A stretch of 64,000 nt of DNA, taken from assembly GCA_030427885.1 (NCBI GenBank), contig JAUICM010000005.1:62001-126000 (forward strand), read 5' to 3'. This DNA comes from Rhodothermia bacterium. GTDB lineage: Bacteria > Bacteroidota > Rhodothermia > Balneolales > Balneolaceae. Within the stretch, counting starts at the first letter, position 1, and every line of letters starts with the position of its first letter. Positions 42,402 to 52,226 of this stretch are shown here, piece after piece. The notes beneath the pieces are model-generated. The model searched no databases, was not told the DNA's origin, and saw only the letters and a program-made list of their open reading frames with translations. Both the position numbers and the translations under genes were made by a program.

Positions 42402-43358
42402 ATGAAAGAAAAATTTTATGTTTATATACCAAAACAGATGGGGCATTACTTATACTACCTTAAAGTGCTCGAAGCTTATGGGATCAGCTTTGAGGTAGTT
42501 GAGACAAATGAGCTTGGAATAGTACAATATCTCCGGCTGATTTATAAAAATAGACACCGCAAACATATACTGTTGAGTGCGGAATCAATTTTAAAGAAGA
42601 AACCCTGGATTCTTTTTTTATTAAATCTGTTTCGATGTGATTACAATCAAATTTTATATTATGTAACTCACTTTGAACGATCTAGGGGTACTAGTGTAAT
42701 TTTCAGACAATATTTCAAATTTTGCAGTGGAAAATCTCGGATCAAATCCTTTGTGATAACTCCGGAGGTGTCATCTAAGATTACCAATGACTATGGCCTT
42801 GTTGTCACTACCGACCCGATAACGGAGGTAAGTGTTGAAGAAATGAAATCATTTCCTTATCAAGGGATTAACTATCTGTTACTGATTGGGAGTCATGATA
42901 AAAGAAAAGGAACATATGATTTTTTAAAAAGATTGAAAGAAACAGATTTGGAAATAATAGTTGCTGGTAAAGTTTATGACGAAAGACTAAAGGAAATAGA
43001 TACCTCTACTTTTGGCTTCAAGGTTCGCGTTATAGATCAGTTTCTGGAAGAAGACCTTATGTTTAATCTCATTCAGAAGGCCAAATGTATTGTTGTTCCA
43101 TATATAAATTGGGATGGATCAAGTGGGATTTTAGGGCAGTCTCTTTTATTTGATAAAGTAATTATGGGAACTGATAACGGAACAATAGGACGTATTTTAA
43201 AAGAGTATGAAAAATCTATTCTTATTGATCAGACTGATGAGGAGATTTCCATTACTGATTCAGAGATAAATGAACTCGAGCAGGTTAGTTCAAACGCGAA
43301 ACAGTTATTGAATAAATACTATAACCCCGAAATATTTATAAAGGATATAACAAGCTAA
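42402..43358 (+). CDS. GT-B glycosyltransferase (GT4-like)
   Basis: A 318-residue protein. The C-terminal half has the GT-B donor domain: NYLLLIGSHDKRKGTYDFLKRL...IIVAGKV...LIQKAKCIVVPYINWDGSSGILGQSLLFDKVIMGTDNGTIGRIL, with the Glu-x7-Glu region weak. The N-terminal half is less typical (MGHYLYYLKVLEAYGISFEVVE). It is shorter than most GT4 enzymes. Substrate unknown. It is in the same run as sulfotransferases 4 and 5. Confidence 0.78.
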   Translation: MKEKFYVYIPKQMGHYLYYLKVLEAYGISFEVVETNELGIVQYLRLIYKNRHRKHILLSAESILKKKPWILFLLNLFRCDYNQILYYVTHFERSRGTSVIFRQYFKFCSGKSRIKSFVITPEVSSKITNDYGLVVTTDPITEVSVEEMKSFPYQGINYLLLIGSHDKRKGTYDFLKRLKETDLEIIVAGKVYDERLKEIDTSTFGFKVRVIDQFLEEDLMFNLIQKAKCIVVPYINWDGSSGILGQSLLFDKVIMGTDNGTIGRILKEYEKSILIDQTDEEISITDSEINELEQVSSNAKQLLNKYYNPEIFIKDITS

Positions 43359-43449
43359 AAGAGAGATTAAATTGTACCTTTCAGGGCAATTCAGATTAGT
43401 GAAGATTGAAACTATAGGAAGTGAAAACAGGCGATTTTGAGAATTTAAA

Positions 43450-44334
43450 ATGAAAACGTTCATTCATGTAGGATTACATAAAACTGCATCAACTTATCTC
43501 CAAACGGAGGTCTTCCCTAGACTGAAATCTTGTTATTATGTATCAAGACCTACTACTCAGTTTAACTATGAACTTGCATCGCTTCAGTATCTGGATGATA
43601 CCCTGTATAAAGAAGAAAATGTTATCGAATACTTCTCAGGGCTTAGGAAAAAAGCGGGAGGTAAAAATCTGTTTCTTTCAGACGAAGCCTTTTCTGGGAA
43701 GGCAATAAAGTATGGGTATATTAACAGATCTATGATTGCAGATCGTTTGTCGCGTATATGTAACGATGCTGAAATAATAATCGTCTTGCGTAATCCAATC
43801 GATATTTTGATTTCCTTATACAATCAGTATGTAAAGATTGGGGGAACAAACCACTACAAGCGGTATTTTAAAAAAATTGATAAAACAGAATTTTTTGATG
43901 AAAAGAATTATCAGGAAAATTGGGACACGAGTAAACTTCCAATAAATACGGTTTCCGATTCTATCCTGATTGAATATTTTAATTACTCTAAATTGATTGA
44001 GCTCTATGAAACAAGATTTAAAAAAGTTCATGTTCTGTTTCTGGAAAAATTCAGTGAGGAGAATTACCTGGCTTCTCAGCTAGAAAGAATTTTTTCAGAA
44101 TCATTAGAAATACCTTCAAACAAAAAGAAAATCAATCAATCAATACCTAATGGCTCGCTCGCGTTGTATGCGAAGCTGAATAGATTACTTAATGTTTTTT
44201 TCGATAACCGGGCTGGAATTCGAAAAAAACTTTATCGTTTTGATATTCTTGGTAGAAATGATGAGTTGAGGAAATTTCTGGAAGATAACTTTAAGGATTT
44301 ACTCGAATACAAAGTGGATAAAATTGAATATTAA
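43450..44334 (+). CDS. Sulfotransferase 5 (HKTAST type)
   Basis: A 294-residue sulfotransferase. PAPS loop VGLHKTASTYLQ (7-18) and 3'-phosphate site IIIVLRNPIDILISLYNQYVK (Arg114, Ser122); LSDEAFSG (77-83) lies between, as in related bacterial glycan sulfotransferases. All substrate-binding residues appear intact. A 91-base gap precedes it, one of the few breaks in the run, and its end overlaps the polymerase gene by 11 bases. The acceptor is presumably the polysaccharide. Confidence 0.86.
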   Translation: MKTFIHVGLHKTASTYLQTEVFPRLKSCYYVSRPTTQFNYELASLQYLDDTLYKEENVIEYFSGLRKKAGGKNLFLSDEAFSGKAIKYGYINRSMIADRLSRICNDAEIIIVLRNPIDILISLYNQYVKIGGTNHYKRYFKKIDKTEFFDEKNYQENWDTSKLPINTVSDSILIEYFNYSKLIELYETRFKKVHVLFLEKFSEENYLASQLERIFSESLEIPSNKKKINQSIPNGSLALYAKLNRLLNVFFDNRAGIRKKLYRFDILGRNDELRKFLEDNFKDLLEYKVDKIEY

Positions 44335-45424
44335 AGTACAGTATCTCATTCTTATCTTAGCTTCATACATTGGAGTATTTGTAATTGGCGTGCATAGATA
44401 TTCTATCTATTTAGTCCTGGTTGGTTCATTTCTGATAAGTCTGAATACAATAAAGATAAAACCAAATCATATAATTGCATTCTTTCTTTTATCGGCGCTT
44501 TTTTTGGTTCAGATATTTATAGTAGGGGATGGATTAGAACAAGGATATTTTTTCGCAAGAGATGCTTTTTTTATGTTGTTGCCGATTGGAGTTATTATGG
44601 TTTTAAAAGAGGCTATAAGAGACTACAAAAAAACGATTGATATTATTCTTTGGTCAATAATTATTCTTGGATTACTAATTTTTGTAAAGAAGATTAGTTC
44701 ATTAGGTAGTTTCAATTTTGTCTCAATATTAATTTCATCCAAATCGGTCTTTGAGACTCCAACGGCTCCATTTTATGCACTGGCAGGTTTGACAGCTGTT
44801 ATTTGCAAGAAACGAATCCCTTTTTTGATATTATCATTCTTTTGTATTCTCGCATCCAAAAGAATAGTAACGCTATCGTATCTTGTAGTTCTTATTTTCT
44901 ACTTTTTTAACCTACTTGGCTTCACTAAGAAAAAGAAATACCGGATTGTATTTGCTCTTTTTGTGCTAGCCGTAAATGGGTTGATCATTCTGTTTATGTA
45001 CAGGCTTGGAGCGGGTTATTTTGATGATATTATATTTGAGTATACTCAATTACCTACTCAGACATTTACAGCAGGTAGAAGTCAGATTTATAAATATCTT
45101 TTTTTATTAACACCACTCAAAACCCTCTATATCGGTAATGGAATTGGATACGCACCCTATCTTATGCAGGTGAAGCTCCAATATATTGGACTGGACCTAT
45201 TACATTCTGATATTTTAAGATTATTTGTTGAGCTGGGTGTTATAGCATTTAGCATTCTTATATACACATTGTACGCGAAGGCAAAGGGTAAGATAGTTTA
45301 TCTTCTTATGCTTTTTAACATATTTCTTCTAACAGATAATTATCTGATTTATGCTGAGATTATGTTTTTCACCTATTTATGTGCACTTCTAATTATTGAC
45401 CAGGAAAAAAAAGCTAATGTCTGA
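44324..45424 (+). CDS. wzy: Wzy-like polysaccharide polymerase
   Basis: A 366-residue membrane protein with 9-11 hydrophobic helices and a large periplasmic loop (about 228-295: MYRLGAGYFDDIIFEY...FTAGRSQIYKYLFLLTPLKTLYIGNGIGY...LDLLHSDILRLFVELG). The GRxxI...GxGIGY...HSDxLRxxxELG pattern is typical of O-antigen polymerase/ligase (Wzy_C-like) proteins. It joins repeat units in the periplasm. The start appears to be TTG, inside the end of sulfotransferase 5. A second, partial Wzy-like gene is at 63053. Confidence 0.8.
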   Translation: MNIKVQYLILILASYIGVFVIGVHRYSIYLVLVGSFLISLNTIKIKPNHIIAFFLLSALFLVQIFIVGDGLEQGYFFARDAFFMLLPIGVIMVLKEAIRDYKKTIDIILWSIIILGLLIFVKKISSLGSFNFVSILISSKSVFETPTAPFYALAGLTAVICKKRIPFLILSFFCILASKRIVTLSYLVVLIFYFFNLLGFTKKKKYRIVFALFVLAVNGLIILFMYRLGAGYFDDIIFEYTQLPTQTFTAGRSQIYKYLFLLTPLKTLYIGNGIGYAPYLMQVKLQYIGLDLLHSDILRLFVELGVIAFSILIYTLYAKAKGKIVYLLMLFNIFLLTDNYLIYAEIMFFTYLCALLIIDQEKKANV

Positions 45425-46382
45425 TTTAGGGGTTTGTTTTTTTCTTTTTGACAGAATTCCTGATGAAAACCATAAACAGGTAATCTCAGAAATAGGAAAC
45501 TTCGATAGTATTGAAGTCTTCTATTTTATTGATTTCAAGAATAATGAACCTTCTAAAAGTGATGAGATTTTAAAAGAGATAAATGAAATAGAGTCACTTT
45601 TTTCTGGAAACCGACACCCTCACATTATAAAAAGAGAAAAAAATTTCGGTTTAAAGAAAAACATTATGGAAGGAATAAGTGAGGCTTCGAGCAAATGTAG
45701 AAGAGTTGTTGTTTTGGAGGATGATATTAAACTTCCGGAAGGTTTTCTTAAGAAATTGATTGATGAAATCATACCCGGATATGAGAAGATTAATAAAGCA
45801 ATGAATGGGTTGATTAATCACATATCTCTTTGGTCTTTTAAAAGGGAAGATAAGATTGATTTTTACCTCAGTAACCACGCACATTGTTGGGGATGGGTAG
45901 TACAGTCAGAGTACTGGTTTAAATTTATAAATGAACTACACGATAGGTATTTAACCAGCTTATCATGGAATGACTACAAAGTTCTTACTTCTGGTTACAA
46001 TAATCATAGTGCAGCTTTGCAACTACTAAGGAATGTTTTGAAGCGAAAGGTTTCCTGGGCAATATATTGGTCAGTTTTTACTATTAAGAATGGGTATAAA
46101 TGTCTTACACCTACTTTTCCATGTGTGTATAATGCTGGTATGGATTCTGGGGAAAATTATAGCGATAGGGGGAGGCGGTATAGATATGATGATTACCAAT
46201 TAAGTGATGTGGAAATAAAGTTTAAAAAAAAGAGGCTTGGCTTTTATATAGAAGAACTAGAAGATTATGATCTGAGTATTTCGGGAATGATTTCGAAAGG
46301 AACTATTTCCAAAGTAATATGTTTAACGTCGTTTTTTATCTTAAAGATCATTCAGATAAAATTAAAATATTCCTCAAGTTAG
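45417..46382 (+). CDS. Glycosyltransferase, GT-A type
   Basis: Start placed at the ATG 45417 (321 residues), overlapping the polymerase stop by eight bases; a frame open seven codons earlier is less likely. The N-terminal strand VCFFLFDRIPDENHKQVI, then RREKNFGLKKNIMEGI-like region and CRRVVVLEDDIKLPEGFLKKLI, give the DxD motif (LEDDI) of a GT-A enzyme in the GNT-I/GT2-like group. SNHAHCWGWVV and NAGMDSGENYSDRG are further conserved-looking stretches. Donor unknown. Confidence 0.75.
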   Translation: MSDLGVCFFLFDRIPDENHKQVISEIGNFDSIEVFYFIDFKNNEPSKSDEILKEINEIESLFSGNRHPHIIKREKNFGLKKNIMEGISEASSKCRRVVVLEDDIKLPEGFLKKLIDEIIPGYEKINKAMNGLINHISLWSFKREDKIDFYLSNHAHCWGWVVQSEYWFKFINELHDRYLTSLSWNDYKVLTSGYNNHSAALQLLRNVLKRKVSWAIYWSVFTIKNGYKCLTPTFPCVYNAGMDSGENYSDRGRRYRYDDYQLSDVEIKFKKKRLGFYIEELEDYDLSISGMISKGTISKVICLTSFFILKIIQIKLKYSSS

Positions 46383-46392
46383 AGGTGATAAA

Positions 46393-46911
46393 TTGACTAG
46401 AATTGAAACGATTAAAATAGAGTTTAAAAAGAATTTCAATCTAAGGAATCCAAAACCGGTTTTTCTTGTATTGTTCTATCGTTGTTCCAATTTTATTGCC
46501 TATTCAAATTTATTTGTGAAATTAATAGGCTTTCCAGTGAGAATCTTGTACAGAATAATTGTAGAATGGCTTATGGGAATTGAGATTCCGGACACAACGA
46601 AAATAGGAGCAGGTTTAAGGATACATCATGGTATCGGGATTGTGATAAATCCAAATGTTGAAATTGGGGAGAATTGCACAATAAAACACGCAGTAACAAT
46701 TGGTTGTGGGACGGATTTACAGGATAATTGTATCGCTTATCCTAAGTTAGGAGATAACGTGATTATTCATCCCGGAGCTATGATTTTTGGAGATATTAAA
46801 ATTGGCAATAATGTTATAATCGGTGCATCATCTTTAGTAAATAAGTCTTTTCCTTCAGCGTCAATAGTTGCCGGCGTACCGGCTAAAATTATCAGGCATT
46901 TGAATGCATAA
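46393..46911 (+). CDS. Hexapeptide-repeat acetyltransferase (WcaB/CysE-like)
   Basis: A 172-residue left-handed beta-helix protein. After a helical N-terminus, hexapeptide repeats run from about 65: IPDTTKIGAGLRIHHGIGIVINPNVEIGENCTIKHAVTIGCG...PKLGDNVIIHPGAMIFGDIKIGNNVIIGASSLVNKSFP...VAGVPAKII. His in IHHG is the expected catalytic residue. In a polysaccharide cluster this form is a sugar O-acetyltransferase (WcaB-like) and not a cysteine-biosynthesis enzyme. Starts at TTG. Confidence 0.85.
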   Translation: MTRIETIKIEFKKNFNLRNPKPVFLVLFYRCSNFIAYSNLFVKLIGFPVRILYRIIVEWLMGIEIPDTTKIGAGLRIHHGIGIVINPNVEIGENCTIKHAVTIGCGTDLQDNCIAYPKLGDNVIIHPGAMIFGDIKIGNNVIIGASSLVNKSFPSASIVAGVPAKIIRHLNA

Positions 46912-48103
46912 ATTGACAATTCTACATTGCCATAATTATTATTTATATAAAGGGGGAGAGGAAGTTCAAGCCGAGACAGAAAGAAAATTATTAAAGGAAA
47001 ATGGTCATAAAGTTATTCCTTTTGACAAGAGACAGGGTGACTATTCACGATTAGCACTTTTTATCAAATTCCTTTTCTTCTCTCATTTTAGTATAAAAAC
47101 ATTTTTTGAAGTGATCAGTATTTCGAGAAAAGAAAAAGTTGATATCATACATGTACACAATACCCATTTTCTGATAAGCCCGTCAATAATCTTCGCGTCT
47201 TGGCTTTTAAAAAAACCCTTAGTTATGACTCTCCATAACTATAGAATGATTCATCCAAGTACAAGTCTTTATTTTAGAAGTGAATTATTAGATAAGAATC
47301 TTAAAAAAGGGAAAGTGTTTTATTTTGGTAAATATTTCAAAGACTCCTATTTACTAACAGCCCGCCTATGTTTGAATAATTGGATTTACCGGAAGCTAAT
47401 CAAGTTGCACAAAGAGGGAATATTGCTATTATGTGTAAGCAATGTAGTCAAAAAATTTCACGCCCAATCTGGTATCGATTCTTCAATATTAAAAATACAA
47501 CATAATTGTTTGAATACATTAGATCTTAAAAATAAAGAATCAAATGAAGTATATGAGAGTGCTAAAAAGTATTTAATTTTCCTTGGGAGACTAACTGAAG
47601 AAAAAGGAATAGTAAGATTTCTGGAATTATATGAGCAGATTAAGGATGAATTTCCTTTCGAGATTGTCATTTGTGGGGCAGGTGAGTTAGAAAACCACAT
47701 AACTATGTACTCAAAAAAAAATAAATGGGTAAAGTATTACAGTTTTGTTGATGGTATAGAAAAAGAATTATTACTAAAACAAGCTCAGGCTGTTATTTCT
47801 CCATCAATTTATTATGAAACATTCGGTTTTACCATGCTAGAAGGGTTTAGATATTCCGTTCCAGCAGTTGTCTCAGATTATATTGCCACAAATGGTATTG
47901 TAGAAGACCGGGTGAATGGTTATGTATATGAGGATAATCCAGAATCTCTCCGAAATTGTTTGAAGAAGTTATTAGATGAGGATGAGAGAAAAAGAATCGG
48001 GAAAAGAGCATTCGAAAATTTTAGAGATAACTATACAGAAGAAATCGGATATAAAAATCTGATAGAGAAATACAGTGAACTTTTGTGTTCAAAGATTGAA
48101 TAA
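46904..48103 (+). CDS. Glycosyltransferase family 4
   Basis: A 399-residue GT-B enzyme, its ATG overlapping the acetyltransferase stop by eight bases. The N-terminus HCHNYYLYKGGEEVQAETERKLL has the GGxE loop. The donor half shows FLGRLTEEKGIVRFLEL, VICGAGELE and SPSIYYETFGFTMLEGFRYSVPAVVSDYIATNGIV, with Glu in ETFGFTMLE. Typical retaining GT4. It ends the long overlapping run from 33194; a 138-base gap follows. Confidence 0.9.
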   Translation: MHKLTILHCHNYYLYKGGEEVQAETERKLLKENGHKVIPFDKRQGDYSRLALFIKFLFFSHFSIKTFFEVISISRKEKVDIIHVHNTHFLISPSIIFASWLLKKPLVMTLHNYRMIHPSTSLYFRSELLDKNLKKGKVFYFGKYFKDSYLLTARLCLNNWIYRKLIKLHKEGILLLCVSNVVKKFHAQSGIDSSILKIQHNCLNTLDLKNKESNEVYESAKKYLIFLGRLTEEKGIVRFLELYEQIKDEFPFEIVICGAGELENHITMYSKKNKWVKYYSFVDGIEKELLLKQAQAVISPSIYYETFGFTMLEGFRYSVPAVVSDYIATNGIVEDRVNGYVYEDNPESLRNCLKKLLDEDERKRIGKRAFENFRDNYTEEIGYKNLIEKYSELLCSKIE

Positions 48104-48241
48104 ATTTCAAAATTTAAAAGGAATGGTTTGCTCTGCAACTTCAATTGAAAACCATAATTTAGTATGAAAAACTTTCATAAATGCATACATTAACCAGCCT
48201 TAAAAAACGGCTAATGGAAATTTATTAAAAGATATTATAGT

Positions 48242-49306
48242 ATGAGTATAGCAATTATTACTGGATCTTCGGGGCTAATTGGATCAGAGGCAACTGTCTA
48301 TTTTGAGAGCTTAGGAATGGATGTTGTAGGGATCGATAATGATATGAGATCCTATTTCTTTGGTGAGGAGGCTTCTACAAAGTGGAAAAGAGACCAACTT
48401 GAAAAAAACCTTGGTAGATATACCCATGCTGATATAGATATCAGGAATTATGAAGAATTAGAAAAATTGTTTAAAAAGTATGAAGGTAAGATTGAGTTGA
48501 TTATTCATACAGCCGCACAACCATCTCACGACTGGGCCGCAAAAGAACCATTTTCAGATTTTGGTGTAAACGCGATGGGAACTTTAAATATGCTGGAAGC
48601 ATACCGAAAGTACGCGTCAAACGCCCCTTTCATATTTACATCCACTAACAAAGTATATGGAGATACTCCAAATATGCTTCCTTTGATTGAGCAGGAAAAA
48701 AGATGGGAAATAGATGAAAACCACAAATATTTTGGTGGAATTTCAGAAGATATGAGCATCGATCAAACAACCCATTCTTTATTCGGGGCTTCTAAAGTTG
48801 CTGCCGATGTATTAGTTCAGGAATATGGTCGATATTTCGATCTTCCGACAGTTTCGTTCAGAGGAGGTTGTTTAACCGGGCCAAACCATTCTGGTACTCA
48901 ATTACATGGTTTTCTTGCGTATCTTATGAAATGTGCAATGACAGGTACTCATTACACAATTTTCGGGTACAAGGGAAAACAGGTAAGAGATAACATCCAT
49001 TCAGAGGATTTAATTGCTGCTTTTCATGAATATTATAAAAACCCAAAGCCAGCAAAAGTCTATAATATAGGAGGTGGAAGGGAAAGTAATTGCTCTATGA
49101 TTGAAGCTATTGAACTTTGTGAGGATATTACTGGGAAGAAAATGAATTATTCGTACACAGAACAGAATAGGATTGGTGATCATATATGGTACATTTCTGA
49201 TTTGGATAAATTCAAAAAAGACTATCCAGATTGGTCGATTAGAAAAACAGTCCCTATTATTTTACAAGAGATGTTTGATTTTAATCAGGAAAGGTGGAGT
49301 AGTTAA
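48242..49306 (+). CDS. NAD-dependent sugar epimerase, CDP-paratose/tyvelose 2-epimerase-like
   Basis: A 354-residue short-chain dehydrogenase of the extended type. The NAD site [12 protein letters not shown] is at 6-17 and [13 protein letters not shown] at 132-144, a motif characteristic of RfbE-type 2-epimerases. The catalytic YxxxK reads FGASK (181-185), with Phe in place of Tyr. That change points to a subfamily with altered chemistry. Stop and the next ATG overlap by one base. The sugar product cannot be named. Confidence 0.8.
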   Translation: MSIAIITGSSGLIGSEATVYFESLGMDVVGIDNDMRSYFFGEEASTKWKRDQLEKNLGRYTHADIDIRNYEELEKLFKKYEGKIELIIHTAAQPSHDWAAKEPFSDFGVNAMGTLNMLEAYRKYASNAPFIFTSTNKVYGDTPNMLPLIEQEKRWEIDENHKYFGGISEDMSIDQTTHSLFGASKVAADVLVQEYGRYFDLPTVSFRGGCLTGPNHSGTQLHGFLAYLMKCAMTGTHYTIFGYKGKQVRDNIHSEDLIAAFHEYYKNPKPAKVYNIGGGRESNCSMIEAIELCEDITGKKMNYSYTEQNRIGDHIWYISDLDKFKKDYPDWSIRKTVPIILQEMFDFNQERWSS

Positions 49307-50112
49307 TGCAGGAACCTGTGAGAAAACCGGTACTGGGTATCGGGATTTCAATAGTAGATTACAATTCTGCAGTTGAAAGAATTATTGCTGCAGCGAGAGA
49401 CAAAAAACCTTTTGGTGTTAGTGCATTAGCTGTTCATGGTATAATGACGGGTTTTATGGATAAAGAGCACCAAAGACGTCTTAATGGTCTGGATATGATA
49501 ACTCCGGATGGCCAACCGGTTAGATGGGCTCTTAATTTAATACACAAAGCAGATTTAAAAGATAGGGTTTATGGCCCTGAGATGACATTACGAGTAATTA
49601 AGGCAGCTGCAGGCCAAGGACTATCGGTATATTTTTATGGGGCTACCAACGAGATTTTAGAAAAACTGAAAAAAAATATGCTGAATAAATTTCCAGATCT
49701 CAAAATCGCTGGGTCAGAACCTTCAAAGTTCAGAAAGATAGATTTAAATGAGAAGAAAGAAGTAATAAAAAGAATAAGGGAATCTGGTGCAGATATTGTT
49801 TTTGTTGGGCTTGGATGTCCAAGGCAAGAAGTATGGACGTACGAATATAAGGAAAAACTAAGTATGCCAGTTATAGCAGTAGGTGCAGCATTTGCTTTTC
49901 ACGCAGGGATTTTAGATCAGGCTCCTAAATGGATGCAAGATGTTGGGTTGGAATGGTTTTTTCGTTTATTGAAAGAGCCAAGGAGGTTAGCTCATAGATA
50001 CTTGGTTTTAAATCCTTACTATGTTTTTTCAATTATAAGGCAGTTAATTTCACCCTCCACCTTTCCACTAGAATATCCAAACGGCTCTGAGAATATAATT
50101 TCCTATGGATGA
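49306..50112 (+). CDS. WecG/TagA/CpsF glycosyltransferase (GT26)
   Basis: A 268-residue enzyme with the family order: VLGIGISIVDYNSAVERI, LDMITPDGQPVRWALN (catalytic Asp region), VYGPEMTLRVIKAAAGQGLSVYFYGAT, and IVFVGLGCPRQEVW...VIAVGAAFAFHAGILDQAPKWMQDVGLEWFFRL. GT26 enzymes transfer N-acetylmannosaminuronate or related sugars to lipid-linked acceptors early in repeat-unit assembly. That fits the uronate-forming dehydrogenases downstream. One base overlap with the previous gene. Confidence 0.93.
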   Translation: MQEPVRKPVLGIGISIVDYNSAVERIIAAARDKKPFGVSALAVHGIMTGFMDKEHQRRLNGLDMITPDGQPVRWALNLIHKADLKDRVYGPEMTLRVIKAAAGQGLSVYFYGATNEILEKLKKNMLNKFPDLKIAGSEPSKFRKIDLNEKKEVIKRIRESGADIVFVGLGCPRQEVWTYEYKEKLSMPVIAVGAAFAFHAGILDQAPKWMQDVGLEWFFRLLKEPRRLAHRYLVLNPYYVFSIIRQLISPSTFPLEYPNGSENIISYG

Positions 50113-50152
50113 TTCTCAAAAGAGCTAATTTCAGATTTTCAAATTCCTAATT

Positions 50153-51118
50153 ATGAGTCTTTCTAAGAATTCTAAAATTTATATTGCAGGACATAGAGGA
50201 ATGGTAGGTTCTGCTGTTCTGGAAATTTTCGAATCAAAGGGATATAGAAACCTGATTTATCAGACAAGTAAAGAACTGGATTTAACTGATCAAAAAAAGA
50301 CTTTGGATTTTATTTCTGGTGAGAGCCCTGATTTGATTATAATAGCTGCGGCGAGAGTAGGAGGGATTATGGCTAATAATTTATATCCATATAAGTTCCT
50401 ATTGGATAATCTCCAGATTCAAAACAACTTAATCAGTGCTGCTCATATTAACAATGTTTCGAAAGTTGTTTTTCTGGGCAGTTCATGTATCTATCCAAAG
50501 CTTGCTTCTCAGCCTCTGAAAGAGGAGTATTTATTGACAGGATCTCTTGAACCAACTAATGAATGGTATGCAATTGCAAAGATAGCAGGAATAAAACTTT
50601 GCGAAGCTCTAAGGAAGGAGTATAATCGAAACTATATCTCTTTAATGCCCACAAATTTATATGGTACAAGAGATAATTTTGATCTTGAGACATCACATGT
50701 TTTACCCGCAATGATTCGAAAATTCCATGATGCTAAGGAAAGCGGAAACACTCCGGTAACTCTTTGGGGAACTGGTAAGCCAATGAGGGAATTTCTTCAC
50801 GTATCTGATTTAGCCGACTCAGTTTTATATGCATCAGAAAATGACTTACAAGAATCATTATATAATGTTGGTACAGGGAAGGATCTTACGATTTTGAAAC
50901 TAGCTGAGATGATTCAGAATATAGTCGGACATACAGGCGAGGTTATTTGGGATTCCAGTAAGCCAGATGGAACTCCACGAAAACTTATGGATGTAAACAG
51001 ACTTGCGAAAGAGGGTTGGAGTTACTCAATCGAACTTGAAGAAGGTATATCAGAGACTTATCAATGGTTTTTAGATAATATTGACAATTTTAAAGAAGTT
51101 AAATTGACGCATAAATGA
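50153..51118 (+). CDS. fcl: GDP-L-fucose synthase
   Basis: A 321-residue extended SDR enzyme. NADPH site [14 protein letters not shown] (11-24), LGSSCIYPK (catalytic Ser), YAIAK (Tyr-x3-Lys) and [46 protein letters not shown] are the GDP-fucose synthase (WcaG/Fcl) signatures. It does the epimerase-reductase step that converts GDP-4-keto-6-deoxymannose to GDP-L-fucose. It overlaps gmd by four bases (ATGA), and the two make the pathway. Confidence 0.95.
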   Translation: MSLSKNSKIYIAGHRGMVGSAVLEIFESKGYRNLIYQTSKELDLTDQKKTLDFISGESPDLIIIAAARVGGIMANNLYPYKFLLDNLQIQNNLISAAHINNVSKVVFLGSSCIYPKLASQPLKEEYLLTGSLEPTNEWYAIAKIAGIKLCEALRKEYNRNYISLMPTNLYGTRDNFDLETSHVLPAMIRKFHDAKESGNTPVTLWGTGKPMREFLHVSDLADSVLYASENDLQESLYNVGTGKDLTILKLAEMIQNIVGHTGEVIWDSSKPDGTPRKLMDVNRLAKEGWSYSIELEEGISETYQWFLDNIDNFKEVKLTHK

Positions 51119-52152
51119 GTAAAGTAGCTTTAATTACCGGGGTAACCGGGCAGGATGGGGCCTATTTGTCTGAATTTTTATTAGATAAAGGATACATTGT
51201 ACATGGTATTAAAAGAAGATCGTCTTCTTTTAATACTGGCAGGATAGATCATATATATCATGATCCTCACTTCAAAGGAAGACCGTTTTATCTGCATTAC
51301 GGAGACCTAACTGATGCTACAAATCTGATTAGAATAATTCAGGAAACACAGCCAGATGAAATCTATAATCTTGCAGCTCAAAGTCATGTAAAGGTGTCGT
51401 TCGAAACCCCGGAATATACTGCGAATAGTGATGCTCTTGGAACACTTAGAATTTTAGAAGCTATCAGGATTCTGGGATTGGAAAAAAAGACTAAATTTTA
51501 TCAGGCATCTACTAGTGAGCTTTATGGTAAAGTTCATGAAGTACCACAATCTGAGAGTACCCCTTTTTATCCAAGGTCTCCTTATGCGGTTGCTAAACTT
51601 TATGCGTACTGGATTACAGTAAATTACAGGGAGGCGTACAATATGTACGCAGTAAATGGGATACTTTTTAATCATGAGTCTCCTTTACGTGGTGAAACTT
51701 TTGTGACCAGAAAAATTACAAGAGCAGCAGTTCGCATATCAAAAGGTCTTCAGGAAAAACTTTACCTGGGTAATTTGGATGCAAAAAGAGATTGGGGTCA
51801 TGCTAAAGATTATGTAAAGGGTATGTACCTGATAATGCAACAAGACATACCGGAAGATTTTGTGCTAGCTACAGGAGAAACTCATACGGTGAGAACTTTT
51901 TGTGAGAAAACTTTTGAATTGTGTGGGATCCAACTCGAATGGAACGGAGAAGGAGTTTCAGAAAAGGGCTATGACAAGCAAACAGGTAAAGTTGTTATCG
52001 AAATAGATAGTATGTATTACCGCCCAACGGAGGTGGATCTTTTATTGGGTGACCCCACAAAAGCTAAAGAAAAGCTTAATTGGCAACCAAGTTATTCATT
52101 TGATGAATTGATTGAGGATATGGTCATTAGTGATCTGAAAGAAATTCAATAA
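51115..52152 (+). CDS. gmd: GDP-mannose 4,6-dehydratase
   Basis: A 345-residue enzyme. [17 protein letters not shown] (7-23) is the family NADP site; [38 protein letters not shown] holds Thr/Ser, Glu and the YxxxK catalytic set; [20 protein letters not shown] follows. It converts GDP-mannose to GDP-4-keto-6-deoxymannose, the input of the overlapping fcl gene. No GDP-mannose-making genes (manB/manC) are in view. Length is normal. Confidence 0.96.
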   Translation: MSKVALITGVTGQDGAYLSEFLLDKGYIVHGIKRRSSSFNTGRIDHIYHDPHFKGRPFYLHYGDLTDATNLIRIIQETQPDEIYNLAAQSHVKVSFETPEYTANSDALGTLRILEAIRILGLEKKTKFYQASTSELYGKVHEVPQSESTPFYPRSPYAVAKLYAYWITVNYREAYNMYAVNGILFNHESPLRGETFVTRKITRAAVRISKGLQEKLYLGNLDAKRDWGHAKDYVKGMYLIMQQDIPEDFVLATGETHTVRTFCEKTFELCGIQLEWNGEGVSEKGYDKQTGKVVIEIDSMYYRPTEVDLLLGDPTKAKEKLNWQPSYSFDELIEDMVISDLKEIQ

Positions 52153-52226
52153 TCTGATATGAATAATATCTTAGCAATAGTGAGGGTTAAAAAATGCCTT
52201 ATTTAAGTTGTCCAAACTGAAAAGAA

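Noticed and set aside
46393-46911. Hexapeptide protein as serine acetyltransferase (CysE)
   Set aside because: It is short, lacks the long CysE N-terminal domain and lies amid polysaccharide genes, so a WcaB-like sugar acetyltransferase fits better.
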